Positions 8,024 through 16,995 of a DNA stretch of 64,000 nt are shown in pieces. Source of the DNA: Methylophaga sp. GTDB lineage: Bacteria; Pseudomonadota; Gammaproteobacteria; Nitrosococcales; Methylophagaceae. The first letter of the stretch is position 1, and every line of letters begins with the position of its first letter. The position numbers and the translations under genes were made by a program. Location of the stretch: assembly GCA_002733505.1 (NCBI GenBank), contig NVVW01000009.1, positions 1 through 64,000 of the forward strand, given 5' to 3'. The notes under the pieces are model-generated. The model worked only from the letters and a program-made list of their open reading frames with translations, was not told where the DNA came from and made no database searches.

Positions 8024-9336
8024 GCTACTAATATGCTAGGGTGATCCCCGTTATTTTTATTGTCACGATAGATGTGCTCTACGTTATTGTGTTGATTTAA
8101 TAGCGTCTGTTCCACGCTTAGATTTTGTTCAATACCATTAAGTAATTCAATCAATTTTTGCCCCATTGCATAAGCCAAATTGACAGGAACAGCATTGCCG
8201 ATCTGCTTATATTGACTGCTCACTGATCCTGTAAATGTCCAGTCATCGGGGAATGTTTGTATTCTTGCATATTCACGTATCGTTAATGGTCGGGTTTCTG
8301 TTGGATGGCAGCGCTCTGTCTGTTTCTGAGCGGGCGCACACGTTAATGTTAGACTGGGGTTATCATAAGATAATCGCCTCGCCATTCCCGTTTTACCGCC
8401 ACCCAAGAAATAACTTTTTTGCATATATTCTTTTTGGATATCATCAGGCAAATCAACCCAACAGCCACCGGGAGGAATAAGCTCTAAAATCTCTTTTTTC
8501 CTTTTTGGGTACACTTGCCCCTGCGATGCTGGACAGTCTGTCTGGTATAGCTCACCTTTTTTGAGCGCATCAGCAAGCGTCAGAACGCGCGAATAAGGCT
8601 CAGGCCAGCTAAAATTGGCATGTTCAACTAAGTCATTTCTAATGCCAACCAGAAAAAGCCGCTCTCTTTTTTGTGGTACACGATAGAAAATAGCTTTTAA
8701 TATTTTAGGTTCAATAAGTGTGTAACCCAACTCATGGATCACTGATCTAATGGTAGCTAATGTTTTACCTTTATCATGACTTAACAAGCCCCGTACATTT
8801 TCGGCTAAAAATACTTTGGGCTGTATCTCTTTAATTACCCTAGAAAACTCAAAAAACAAGGTTCCTCGCGTGTCTTCAAACCCTAATTTATTGCCCGCAT
8901 ATGAAAACGCTTGACAAGGAAAACCACCCGAAACAAAATCAATATCTTGGTAATAAGAAAAGTCAACGTGGCTTATATCTCCCTCTACCACATGCCAGTC
9001 TGGACGGTTATACCTAAGTGTATTACACGCATTTTTATCTATCTCATTGAGTACTACCGCATTAAACCCTGCCTTTTCTAAACCAATTGCCAAACCTCCC
9101 GCGCCAGCAAATAGTTCGATAGAACGATACGGTTTCATTGCTGTGATCCGTAGATCTTTTTCCCAATTTGATTCCAGCATCGCTTGTATTTGAGGAAAGT
9201 GCTTTAAGTTATTTAGAGCATACTCACCATTCTTTAATGCCGTGATTTTGCCATTTTTATTCCAGCTTTCAATGGTTCTTTTTGATACAGACATAATATC
9301 TGCCAACATTGAAGCAGAAACATTTTTATTACACAT
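8011..9336 (-). CDS. DNA (cytosine-5) methyltransferase with N-terminal helix-turn-helix
   Basis: 441 residues. m5C methyltransferase motifs are in order: FAGAGG (I, about 76-81), GGFPCQAFS with catalytic Cys near 141 (IV), ENVRG near 179-183 (VI), QKRER (VIII) and QIGNAVP (X). Residues about 5-50 (MLADIMSVSKRTIESWNKNG) look like a helix-turn-helix that could autoregulate the operon. I chose ATG 9336, with GGAG 6 bases ahead and an 8-base overlap with the endonuclease stop; an earlier ATG at 9366 lies deeper in that gene. Its partner is the Eco47II-like enzyme, so the likely site is GGNCC. Confidence 0.9.
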   Translation of the reverse strand: MCNKNVSASMLADIMSVSKRTIESWNKNGKITALKNGEYALNNLKHFPQIQAMLESNWEKDLRITAMKPYRSIELFAGAGGLAIGLEKAGFNAVVLNEIDKNACNTLRYNRPDWHVVEGDISHVDFSYYQDIDFVSGGFPCQAFSYAGNKLGFEDTRGTLFFEFSRVIKEIQPKVFLAENVRGLLSHDKGKTLATIRSVIHELGYTLIEPKILKAIFYRVPQKRERLFLVGIRNDLVEHANFSWPEPYSRVLTLADALKKGELYQTDCPASQGQVYPKRKKEILELIPPGGCWVDLPDDIQKEYMQKSYFLGGGKTGMARRLSYDNPSLTLTCAPAQKQTERCHPTETRPLTIREYARIQTFPDDWTFTGSVSSQYKQIGNAVPVNLAYAMGQKLIELLNGIEQNLSVEQTLLNQHNNVEHIYRDNKNNGDHPSILVACPS

Positions 9337-10072
9337 CAAAGTCTCCGAAACCAGCATATTGTTCAAAAGCGAGTAAATAAAGACTTTTTAAAATATTGGG
9401 GGAGATCCGTTCTAATTCAGCTAAAACTGTATTATCTGCAACATCACGTTCAATTTCATCTACAACATCATCTATAACCTTAGGCAAAGCTTCACACAAC
9501 TTTTTGAATGAAAATTCGTCGCCCGTAACCAATTGATAAAATTTATCAATTGAGACGCGTCTAATATTTCTATTCGCAATAGCATGCCCATCTAGACTTA
9601 TATTCCAGGTGCTATTTTGGCTATTCCGTGCAATCACTTCTACTAATAAACAGGTTGCATCTGCATCAGCTAAAATCGTGTTTTGCATTCGAATATAGGT
9701 TTTCTGTGCTGATGAAGAATTCATCGTATTATGCTTATTTTTCATTTCCACATAGTAATGTTCTTCCGTATTAACTATATCGTAGCCTGATTGTGGCACA
9801 TGCCATCTATCACTGATAAAATTAAAAATATTTTGATGAAAATAACCAATATGATTGGTATTTAATTTATCTGCTTGCCTGATTATTTCATTTTCAACAA
9901 TAGTTTGAATTGTTTTGCCATACACTTTGGCATCAAAGCTTAGCTTTATTGGATCAACTAGATTTTTATTAAATGAACTTAAATTAGCATTAAAACGATA
10001 TTTTTCAACCGTTTCTCTAACGTGGTTAAATAAGTCAGTATCACTGATAAAGTCTAAGCCATACTCTCTCAA
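9329..10072 (-). CDS. Type II restriction endonuclease, Eco47II family (probable GGNCC)
   Basis: 247 residues. Stretches such as DPIKLSFDAKVYGK, NHIGYFHQNIF, YYVEMKNKHNTMNSSSAQKTY and WNISLDGH match what I know of the Eco47II-like family. The segment D-x(n)-VEMKNK is compatible with a PD-(D/E)xK nuclease core. The start is TTG with an AGAGGAA ribosome site about 7 bases ahead. It precedes and overlaps its methyltransferase. The specificity GGNCC is inferred from the family. The pair lies between nusB and thiL on the same strand, a recent-looking insertion into a conserved operon. Confidence 0.85.
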   Translation of the reverse strand: MREYGLDFISDTDLFNHVRETVEKYRFNANLSSFNKNLVDPIKLSFDAKVYGKTIQTIVENEIIRQADKLNTNHIGYFHQNIFNFISDRWHVPQSGYDIVNTEEHYYVEMKNKHNTMNSSSAQKTYIRMQNTILADADATCLLVEVIARNSQNSTWNISLDGHAIANRNIRRVSIDKFYQLVTGDEFSFKKLCEALPKVIDDVVDEIERDVADNTVLAELERISPNILKSLYLLAFEQYAGFGDFDV

Positions 10073-10086
10073 AACTAATTCCTCTA

Positions 10087-10536
10087 CTAGGATTTACGAC
10101 GCGCCTTGGAAGCTTTATATTCAACAGCACGTAGTTTAGAGCCCATTTTGTCCAATACACCATTAACATATTTATGGCCTTTTTCTCCACCGAATGCTTT
10201 TGCTAGCTCTACCGCCTCATTAACAACAACACGATAGGGTACTTCTGGGCGATGCATAAACTCAAAGACAGCAAGGCGTAAAACGGAACTTTCAACTGGA
10301 TCGATTTCAGCTAAATCTCGATCAATAGCATAAGCCAATTCTGCATCCAGGCTATCAATCTCTTTGGATACGCCCTCAACAAGACCATTAAAATATTTTA
10401 CATCTATCTTGTCAGAATTTTCGGCGGTAACAAAATCTAATGCTGCTTTTTCGGGTTGTTGATTATTCACCAAAGCTTGATATAAAGCTTGCACTGCCGC
10501 GGCACGAGAATGGGAACGAGGTAATACTCTTGCCAT
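10087..10536 (-). CDS. nusB: Transcription antitermination factor NusB
   Basis: 149 residues, all-helical, with the N-terminal RNA-binding arginine-rich stretch (LPRSHSRAAAVQALYQAL) and later DPVESSVLRLAVFEF and VVVNEAVELAKAFGGEKGHKYVNGVLDK, which are family hallmarks. It binds boxA with S10 in rRNA antitermination. It starts immediately after the ribH stop. The next gene is the restriction endonuclease rather than thiL. Confidence 0.97.
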   Translation of the reverse strand: MARVLPRSHSRAAAVQALYQALVNNQQPEKAALDFVTAENSDKIDVKYFNGLVEGVSKEIDSLDAELAYAIDRDLAEIDPVESSVLRLAVFEFMHRPEVPYRVVVNEAVELAKAFGGEKGHKYVNGVLDKMGSKLRAVEYKASKARRKS

Positions 10537-11019
10537 TTATTGTGCACTCTCAATTTGACGTAATACATTGACCATTTCGATGGTTCCCATTGCAGCTTCC
10601 GCCCCTTTATTGCCTGCTTTAGTGCCCGCTCGTTCAATGGCTTGCTCAATGGTATCAACGGTTAGCACACCAAATGATACGGGGATATCCATTTGTAATG
10701 TTAGCTGACCTAAGCCCTTTGAACATTCGCCTGCAACATATTCAAAATGTGGCGTACCACCACGAATTACCGCACCCAGTGCAATAATAGCATCATATTT
10801 TGCTGTTTTCCCCATACGCTGCACAGCTAATGGAATTTCAACCGCGCCCGGCACGCGTGCCAAATCAATATCACTTTCACTGGCACCATGACGGACTAAA
10901 CAATCAATGGCAGCTGAGATTAAATTATCGACAATAAAGTCATTAAAACGACCTGCTACGATACCTATTTTCATGCCTTTGGCTGAAAAATCACCTGAAA
11001 AAGTTGTGATATTGCTCAT
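10537..11019 (-). CDS. ribH: 6,7-dimethyl-8-ribityllumazine synthase
   Basis: 160 residues, the usual length. [11 protein letters not shown] near 22-32, [10 protein letters not shown] near 58-67 and [15 protein letters not shown] with the catalytic His near 94 identify lumazine synthase, the penultimate riboflavin enzyme. It heads the ribH-nusB pair. No ribBA or ribE copy lies in the window; the gene upstream on the strand side is apaH at 11097. Confidence 0.97.
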   Translation of the reverse strand: MSNITTFSGDFSAKGMKIGIVAGRFNDFIVDNLISAAIDCLVRHGASESDIDLARVPGAVEIPLAVQRMGKTAKYDAIIALGAVIRGGTPHFEYVAGECSKGLGQLTLQMDIPVSFGVLTVDTIEQAIERAGTKAGNKGAEAAMGTIEMVNVLRQIESAQ

Positions 11020-11096
11020 GGTTTGGATCGTTCCACATAATTAGTAAAGTTGTATTGTACTGTTTTTGGCAAGTTTCTGCCCGTTCAACGAATTTT

Positions 11097-11951
11097 CTAT
11101 CGGTTTTTTTTCTTAGCATGAGGCAATCCTGCTGGATCGGCATCAATCATAAACCATTGATACGGCTTTTTATCAATACGCACAGCGGTTAATTGATCGC
11201 CCCAAACCGCACCACTGTCCGTTGAAAAGACGTTGTCATATTGGCCTGTCCCTAATGTTGACCAATGGCCAAAGATAATTCGGTCATCTTTTGTTTTACG
11301 GTTCGGCATATCAAACCACGGAATTTGCCCCGTTGGCCTATCTTTAGGTTCACCTTTAAATTTTAGTGCTAAACGACCATCTTCATGGCAGTAACGTAAG
11401 CGTGTTAGGCAGTTGGTGATATAACGTAATCTATCCCAATCTGCTAATCCTTTTTTCCATTTATCGGGTTTGTTGCCATACATATTTTTGAAAAATTCTC
11501 GCCAATTATCACCACGTAAAACTTTTTCAACTTCTTTTGCTCTTTTTTTGACTTTTTTCAATGACCATTGTGGCGGTAATCCCGCATGCACCATGCTAAA
11601 ACCTAACTCAGCATCATGATGAAATAAGGGTTGATGGCGTAGCCATGTGATCAGCTCTTCTCGATCACCTGCATCAAGGATAGATTCCATGGTGTCCATG
11701 CGGTGACTATGTTCATTAACCCCAGCGGCGGTAGCTAGCAAATGTAGATCATGGTTGCCCAATACCACTTTAACCACATCAGACCCCATTTGTTTGGCAA
11801 AACGGAGTACTTCCGCAGATTTAGGGCCGCGATTCACTAAGTCACCCACCAGCCAAATTTGATCGATCGTAGGGTCAAACTCTACGAATTTAAGCAAATT
11901 TTGAAGCTCATCAAAGCACCCCTGAACATCGCCTATCGCGTACACTGCCAT
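11097..11951 (-). CDS. apaH: Symmetrical bis(5'-nucleosyl)-tetraphosphatase
   Basis: 284 residues with the metallophosphatase signatures GDVQGCFDEL near 7-16, VGDLVNRGPKS near 36-46 and LGNHDLHLLA near 64-73, plus GHWSTL late. It hydrolyses Ap4A to two ADP. It lies between DUF934 and ribH with short gaps, on the same strand. Confidence 0.96.
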   Translation of the reverse strand: MAVYAIGDVQGCFDELQNLLKFVEFDPTIDQIWLVGDLVNRGPKSAEVLRFAKQMGSDVVKVVLGNHDLHLLATAAGVNEHSHRMDTMESILDAGDREELITWLRHQPLFHHDAELGFSMVHAGLPPQWSLKKVKKRAKEVEKVLRGDNWREFFKNMYGNKPDKWKKGLADWDRLRYITNCLTRLRYCHEDGRLALKFKGEPKDRPTGQIPWFDMPNRKTKDDRIIFGHWSTLGTGQYDNVFSTDSGAVWGDQLTAVRIDKKPYQWFMIDADPAGLPHAKKKNR

Positions 11952-11981
11952 CGAATGAAACCCTTACTTTATGAGCCTTGC

Positions 11982-12464
11982 TCATCGACGACGATATAGG
12001 GGCTCCGGTTTTAATACTGTAGTTTGATAGCTTTCACTAAAATCATCAAATGCAAGCAGAGCATCATTCAAATGATGTGGTTCTGCCATTTCAAAACTAT
12101 TTATACCGCATTGTGCCATATAAAATAGTTGATCATACAAAATATCGCCTTGTGCTCTAATTTCACCTTTATAGTCATAGCGATCACGCAAAAGCCGAGC
12201 AAAAGAATAACAACGACCATCCGTAAAAGCGGGGAAGTTAAGCACGATTAATCCGAATTTATCTAAGTCAGCAATAATTTCTTCTAATGGGTCATCTCCG
12301 TTTAATCGTATCCCTAAACCTCCATCATGTTTGAGTAACGATTCATGTTCAGCTTGCCAACGTGCTAATGTTACAGTGACATCGCCTATGACTAAATCAG
12401 CTGCTTCATCATCTAAATGCAGCCAATTGTCTTCAACAATTTTGCGATCTTTAATTATTTGCAT
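11982..12464 (-). CDS. DUF934 protein, sulfite reductase partner
   Basis: 160 residues starting MQIIKDRKIVEDNW; AAGGAG lies 7 bases ahead of ATG 12464, which fixes this start over an upstream ATG at 12491. The conserved core (LDKFGLIVLNFPAFTDGRCYSFARLLRDRY) is DUF934, a family almost always next to a siroheme sulfite or nitrite reductase. It overlaps the 3' end of cysI by 14 bases. Its exact role is unknown; an accessory role in assimilatory sulfite reduction is inferred from context. Confidence 0.92.
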   Translation of the reverse strand: MQIIKDRKIVEDNWLHLDDEAADLVIGDVTVTLARWQAEHESLLKHDGGLGIRLNGDDPLEEIIADLDKFGLIVLNFPAFTDGRCYSFARLLRDRYDYKGEIRAQGDILYDQLFYMAQCGINSFEMAEPHHLNDALLAFDDFSESYQTTVLKPEPLYRRR

Positions 12465-14103
12465 AAACACGCTCCTTAAACGGATCAACACCGACGCGTC
12501 GTACTGTGCTTAAGAACAGTTCATCCTCATGACGTTGCTCTTTAAATACGTCAATTAATATTGCTACCGTATCGACCACTTGATCTTTAGGAATAGCGCG
12601 CCCTAGACGTTGACCAATTGCCGCATCCGCTTCTGAGCTGCCACCAAGGGTAAATTGATACCATTCTTCACCTTTTTTATCAACACCAAGAATGCCTATA
12701 TGACCGACACTTTGATGAGCACAACCGTTCATACAACCGGATAATTTTATTTTAATATCGCCCAAATCATAGAGATAATCTAAATCATCAAAGCGATCGG
12801 TAATTTCTTTCGCCAATGGAATTGATGTGGCATTTGCTAAACCACAAAAATCTAAACCAGGGCAGCAAATTATATCGGTTAAAGTATTAATATTTGCCGT
12901 GGCTAAATTATTTGATTTTAACTGGCACCACAAAGTATAAAGATCAGCCTGTTTTACATCACTCAATAATAAGTTTTGATTATGGGTGGATCGTACTTCA
13001 GCAAAACTAAACTGATCGGCTAAATCAGCAATAATATCTAACTGATCGGCTGATACATCACCGGGGGGTGCAGTCGGTGATTTTAATGAAATATACACCG
13101 CCTTATAACCTGAAATCTTGTGCTCAACCGTGTTTTGTTTAACCCAGCGTGCAAAATCAACTTCTGCACGTTGCGCTTTTGCAAAGCTCTTATCGTCAAC
13201 AGCGTTTACATCATAATCCGGCTCCGTAAAATGGTTTTTCACTCGTTTGATTTCTGTATCATCCAGCACTAGTTGATCACGAATATGTACCCATTCAGCC
13301 TCAACCAGTTCACGAAAGGGTTCAATTCCATGTTCTTTGACCGTGATCTTAATACGCGCTTTGTATTTATTATCACGACGACCTAATTGATTGTAGATCC
13401 GTAAAATAGCTTCTAAATAAGACAGTAAATCTTTCTTTTCTAAAAAGGGTCTGATTTGCTGACCTAAAATAGGCGTTCGGCCCAATCCACCGCCAACAAA
13501 TACTTCAAAACCGATATTACCTTCGGTATTTTTAACAAGATGTAAACCAATATCATGTAATTGGGTTGCGGCACGATCATCATCACCACCAATAACGGCA
13601 ATTTTGAATTTACGCGGTAGATACGCAAATTCAGGATGAAAAGTGGACCATTGCCGAATAATCTCGCACCAAGGACGCGGATCTTCAAGTTCAGCAGCAT
13701 TGATCCCCGCTAGTTGATCAGAAGTGGTATTGCGAATACAGTTACCACTGGTTTGAATGGTATGCATTTGCACTGAAGCCAACTCCGCCAAAATATCAGG
13801 TACTGTTGCTAATTCTGGCCAATTTAATTGGAAATTCTGCCGTGTGGTGAAATGCACATAGCCCTTGTCATAACGACGAGAAATATCGGCGATTTTACGT
13901 ATTTGCTTTGATGACATCAGCCCATAAGGAATGGCAACACGTAACATCGGCGCATGAATTTGCATATAAAGACCATTCATTAACCGCAAAGGGCGAAATT
14001 GCTCTTCGGTTAATTCACCTGCTAAAAAACGACGTGTTTGATCGCGGTATTGCGCTACCCGCTGATCCACCATCGCCTGATCGTAGTTGTCATACTGATA
14101 CAT
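12451..14103 (-). CDS. cysI: Siroheme sulfite/nitrite reductase (CysI-type)
   Basis: 550 residues with paired ferredoxin-like half domains and the siroheme/4Fe-4S ligands CCPGLDFC and SGCMNGC in the C-terminal third (about 420-470). The N-terminal part has HFTTRQNFQLNW and TSGNCIRN. It reduces sulfite to sulfide with six electrons in cysteine synthesis. The DUF934 neighbour favours sulfite over nitrite as substrate. No cysJ flavoprotein lies in the window. The ribosome site is weak. Confidence 0.92.
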   Translation of the reverse strand: MYQYDNYDQAMVDQRVAQYRDQTRRFLAGELTEEQFRPLRLMNGLYMQIHAPMLRVAIPYGLMSSKQIRKIADISRRYDKGYVHFTTRQNFQLNWPELATVPDILAELASVQMHTIQTSGNCIRNTTSDQLAGINAAELEDPRPWCEIIRQWSTFHPEFAYLPRKFKIAVIGGDDDRAATQLHDIGLHLVKNTEGNIGFEVFVGGGLGRTPILGQQIRPFLEKKDLLSYLEAILRIYNQLGRRDNKYKARIKITVKEHGIEPFRELVEAEWVHIRDQLVLDDTEIKRVKNHFTEPDYDVNAVDDKSFAKAQRAEVDFARWVKQNTVEHKISGYKAVYISLKSPTAPPGDVSADQLDIIADLADQFSFAEVRSTHNQNLLLSDVKQADLYTLWCQLKSNNLATANINTLTDIICCPGLDFCGLANATSIPLAKEITDRFDDLDYLYDLGDIKIKLSGCMNGCAHQSVGHIGILGVDKKGEEWYQFTLGGSSEADAAIGQRLGRAIPKDQVVDTVAILIDVFKEQRHEDELFLSTVRRVGVDPFKERVYANN

Positions 14104-14200
14104 ATACGTTTCTTAAAATAACATTGAGCCACATATTATATCGCTCATCACTTATAACTGGAAATTATAAATAACTATATTAATAGATGATTATCCTATA

Positions 14201-14391
14201 TATCAAAACTACTTGGAAATACATTTAAAATATCTGTCATTGCCGAGTTCTTACCCCGTCGAGCTGGGCACAAGCTTATCGGCAACCTGACCGTTTAAGG
14301 TAACTAAAGGAGGTTTTTGCCTTGGACTCCCGCTAACAACATGCGGCAGTGACCAATGAAGAGAAAACTGCGACTTGAATGGTCACGAGTA
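14201..14391. repeat. Copy of the dispersed TACCC/GGGTA element, diverged
   Basis: The right end cttgaatggtcacgagta, then TA, matches the family terminus with one change in GGGTA. The left end (tatcaaaactacttggaaat) resembles the other terminal version seen at 37687 read in reverse. The interior cgtcgagctgggcacaagct matches the copy at 4764-4925. It fills most of the cysI to 14443 gap, which otherwise holds nothing I can identify. Confidence 0.6.
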
Positions 14392-14442
14392 TAAGTTCAT
14401 AAATAAATTGCATGCCATCGTAAAAAAAAGTACTATATTACT

Positions 14443-14880
14443 ATGCGTTTCTCTCACAAATCCAGACAGGTAAAGCTACTATATAGTCTCTTGCTTGCTC
14501 TGTTATTGTTGTTTTCTCAGGATCTAACGCTACATATTCATGATCTGCCACACAGCCATGACAACTATTTTGAACATAACCATAGCGCTGATGGTGGTGG
14601 CAGTTATCACAATCATATCAGCAAGGCTCATTTTGACCATGGTAGTTCATACCATGATCATCATAATGGCTTTATACTGGAATTTGATGTCAGCTCCGAT
14701 GGTATATTAAAAAGTATTACTAATAATCCTCTCGTCTTAGCTTTATTGAGCTTTATGTTTGCCTTGGTATTATCTGCCCCTTCGCGCCTTGTGGTGCAGC
14801 GTTACCAGCAAAGTAAAACTGTCCTCTATAAATATTATCTGCTTTCTCCGCCTTTAAGGGCACCACCTCAATACTTCTAA
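14443..14880 (+). CDS. Small His-rich membrane protein, possibly metal-binding
   Basis: 145 residues with a hydrophobic N-terminal segment (about 10-26), a loop crowded with histidines (about 30-75: HIHDLPHSHD, HNHSADGG, YHNH, YHDHH) and a second hydrophobic segment (about 95-113). I do not recognise a named family. It precedes a His-rich RND adaptor and pump on the same strand, so a periplasmic metal-buffering or sensing role is plausible but inferred. No clear ribosome site precedes the ATG. Confidence 0.6.
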   Translation: MRFSHKSRQVKLLYSLLLALLLLFSQDLTLHIHDLPHSHDNYFEHNHSADGGGSYHNHISKAHFDHGSSYHDHHNGFILEFDVSSDGILKSITNNPLVLALLSFMFALVLSAPSRLVVQRYQQSKTVLYKYYLLSPPLRAPPQYF

Positions 14881-15046
14881 AACTGATCTATTCAGCTAGT
14901 GCTACTGGCTCCATACTTGTGTTACTTGGGAATGGGTTTTGAGCAGGCACTACTTGTCTCACTCAGCAATATTCCATGTTCTCGTTGCCACGCACAACAA
15001 TAAGCAATAGGACATTTCCAGAATTTGTTTTAGGAGAATTACCATT

Positions 15047-15124
15047 ATGCAGTTTTTACCATTACGCCGATTTAACACAGTTGCATTGCGGCTATTAGCT
15101 GCCCCCTATCAGCCTCCTCAATAA
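15047..15124 (+). CDS. Possible 25-residue peptide in the gap before the RND adaptor
   Basis: ATG at 15047 has TAGGAG 10 bases upstream and opens a short frame (MQFLPLRRFNTVALRLLAAP, then YQPPQ). It could be a leader peptide or the broken start of a lost outer-membrane factor gene, since the pump locus has none. The rest of 14881-15300 shows no gene or repeat I can support. Confidence 0.2.
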   Translation: MQFLPLRRFNTVALRLLAAPYQPPQ

Positions 15125-15300
15125 TAGAATGAATTTTGTAAGAGGCAATTTTCTTAACAAACAAAGCTGGTTGAATCCGGTCTATTGCTGATGAATATTT
15201 ATTACAGCACTTTTGAAACAGGAATTGTCATTCTAAAACTGGCATTTGAAACCTGTTTTACACCACTACAATTGGATAAGATTATCACAGGAATTAATCA

Positions 15301-16980
15301 ATGAAAACACACTGCCAGAGAAACCTAACAATAAAAACTTTATTTTGGGCACTTATTTTTCTACCCCTAATAATAAGTATAACTAGCTATGCTGGATCTG
15401 ATGATGACGATCACAGCCATGATCCTTCGCATGGCGTGATTGATGATGTTAAAAACTATTTTAAACATATTTTTGAGCATGATCCTCATGACGAGAATGA
15501 GAATGCTCACGGCGCTGAGAATGACCATGACAAAGATGATACCACCATTGCGATCACTGATTTCACTGATTTCACCGAGCTGTTTGTCGAGTTTCCAGCA
15601 CTGGTGCTAGCACACGAATCAGTCTTTATTATCCACCTGACCCGGCTGGATAACTTTCAACCTATAAGTAGCGGTGTAGTCACCCTGACCCTCAGTGGTG
15701 GTGGTGTAGAAACTGAAGTATTTAGTATAAACAAACCTGATATACCGGGTATTTTTCGATTAGCAATTTTGCCTGTACACACAGTAAGTCGCCAGCTAAA
15801 CCTGCACTTCAAGGGTGAAGAGATAGATGTTATACACCCATTGGGGATCTATAAGGTGCATCCATCACAAAATGAGGCAGAAATACAAACTATCATAGAA
15901 GAAGCCCCTGTTGATGCCATTTCCTTTTTGAAAGAACAACAGTGGCAGCTTGATTTTGCGGTGACACCAGCCGTTATAGCTCAGCTACGGCAAAGCATTC
16001 AGGCTACTGGTAGCTTACGTCCACGGGCAGATGGTGAGGTTCATCTGAGCGCTGTGAGCACAGGACATTTGCGTTCCAAAGGCAAATTCCCATACCCTGG
16101 AATGCAGGTCGAAGCAGGGCAGTTACTGGCAGATATTACACCCCGACTTGGCACAGGTGTCGATCTGTCCACCCTGAAAGCGGCTGTTGACAAAGCGCGT
16201 TCAACGCACAACTTAGCAAAACAGGAACGCCAGCGTCTAGCAAAGCTTTGGCAGGCAAAAGCGGTAGCCAAATCGCGGCTACTTAAAGCTGAGAGCGCCG
16301 AAGTTATTAGCAAAACAGAACTGAACACTGCCATGCGTCGTTATCAACAAATTATCGGTGGCACACAAAATAATCTTACTATCCCCATTATTGCACCTAT
16401 CAGCGGCATATTGGCACAGGTAAATGTGGCTTCAGGTCAATATGTAGATGAAGGCGATGCCCTGTTTCATATCGTTAATCTGGAGCGATTATGGTTGGAA
16501 GCACGCATTGCCGAAGCCGATATCGCACTGTTGCAACAACCCTCTGGTGCTTGGTTTACCTTAACCGGGTTTGACAGCAGTTTTAATACCTTCGATCTGG
16601 ACGGCTCTATGGTGGCGTTGGGAGGTGCTATCGATGCTGTCTCACGCACTGTACCGCTGATTTTCGAATTTAACAGCCCCGATCAACGCTTACGCAGTGG
16701 TATGTTTGCCACGGTGCGAGTTTATACCGGCAAGACTACACATGGCGTGGTGGTTCCCACCTCTGCTATTTTTAACGATGGTGGTCAGGAAGTGGTTTAC
16801 GTAATGCTGGGGGGAGAAACCTTTCAGCGCCGCTTGGTGCGATTAGGCATGCGTGATGGTGAGCAAGTTCAACTTATCAGTGGCGTAGAAGCAGGTGAAA
16901 GAGTTGTTAGCCGAGGCGCTTATTCAGTTCGACTTGCTTCTGCCGACAGTGCAGAAGTAGGTCACGGACATGCGCATTAA
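15301..16980 (+). CDS. RND efflux periplasmic adaptor (CusB/HlyD type), His-rich
   Basis: 559 residues with a signal peptide, then a His/Asp-rich stretch (about 33-80: DDDDHSHDPSH, HDPHDENENAH). The adaptor core follows, with the biotinyl-lipoyl half motifs near 245 and 365 (PYPGMQVEAGQLL and IIAPISGILAQVNVASGQYV) and a beta-barrel. It ends GHGHAH. The length exceeds typical adaptors because of the N-terminal extension. It would bridge the RND pump to an outer-membrane channel and bind metal through its His clusters. GGAATTAATCA precedes the ATG. The pump gene follows after 15 bases. Confidence 0.87.
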   Translation: MKTHCQRNLTIKTLFWALIFLPLIISITSYAGSDDDDHSHDPSHGVIDDVKNYFKHIFEHDPHDENENAHGAENDHDKDDTTIAITDFTDFTELFVEFPALVLAHESVFIIHLTRLDNFQPISSGVVTLTLSGGGVETEVFSINKPDIPGIFRLAILPVHTVSRQLNLHFKGEEIDVIHPLGIYKVHPSQNEAEIQTIIEEAPVDAISFLKEQQWQLDFAVTPAVIAQLRQSIQATGSLRPRADGEVHLSAVSTGHLRSKGKFPYPGMQVEAGQLLADITPRLGTGVDLSTLKAAVDKARSTHNLAKQERQRLAKLWQAKAVAKSRLLKAESAEVISKTELNTAMRRYQQIIGGTQNNLTIPIIAPISGILAQVNVASGQYVDEGDALFHIVNLERLWLEARIAEADIALLQQPSGAWFTLTGFDSSFNTFDLDGSMVALGGAIDAVSRTVPLIFEFNSPDQRLRSGMFATVRVYTGKTTHGVVVPTSAIFNDGGQEVVYVMLGGETFQRRLVRLGMRDGEQVQLISGVEAGERVVSRGAYSVRLASADSAEVGHGHAH

Positions 16981-16995
16981 TTAAAAGGAAGAAAA

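Noticed and set aside
7900-8060. TPP riboswitch ahead of thiL
   Set aside because: thiL begins inside the methyltransferase gene, leaving no room, and no CUGAGA-type thi-box is seen.
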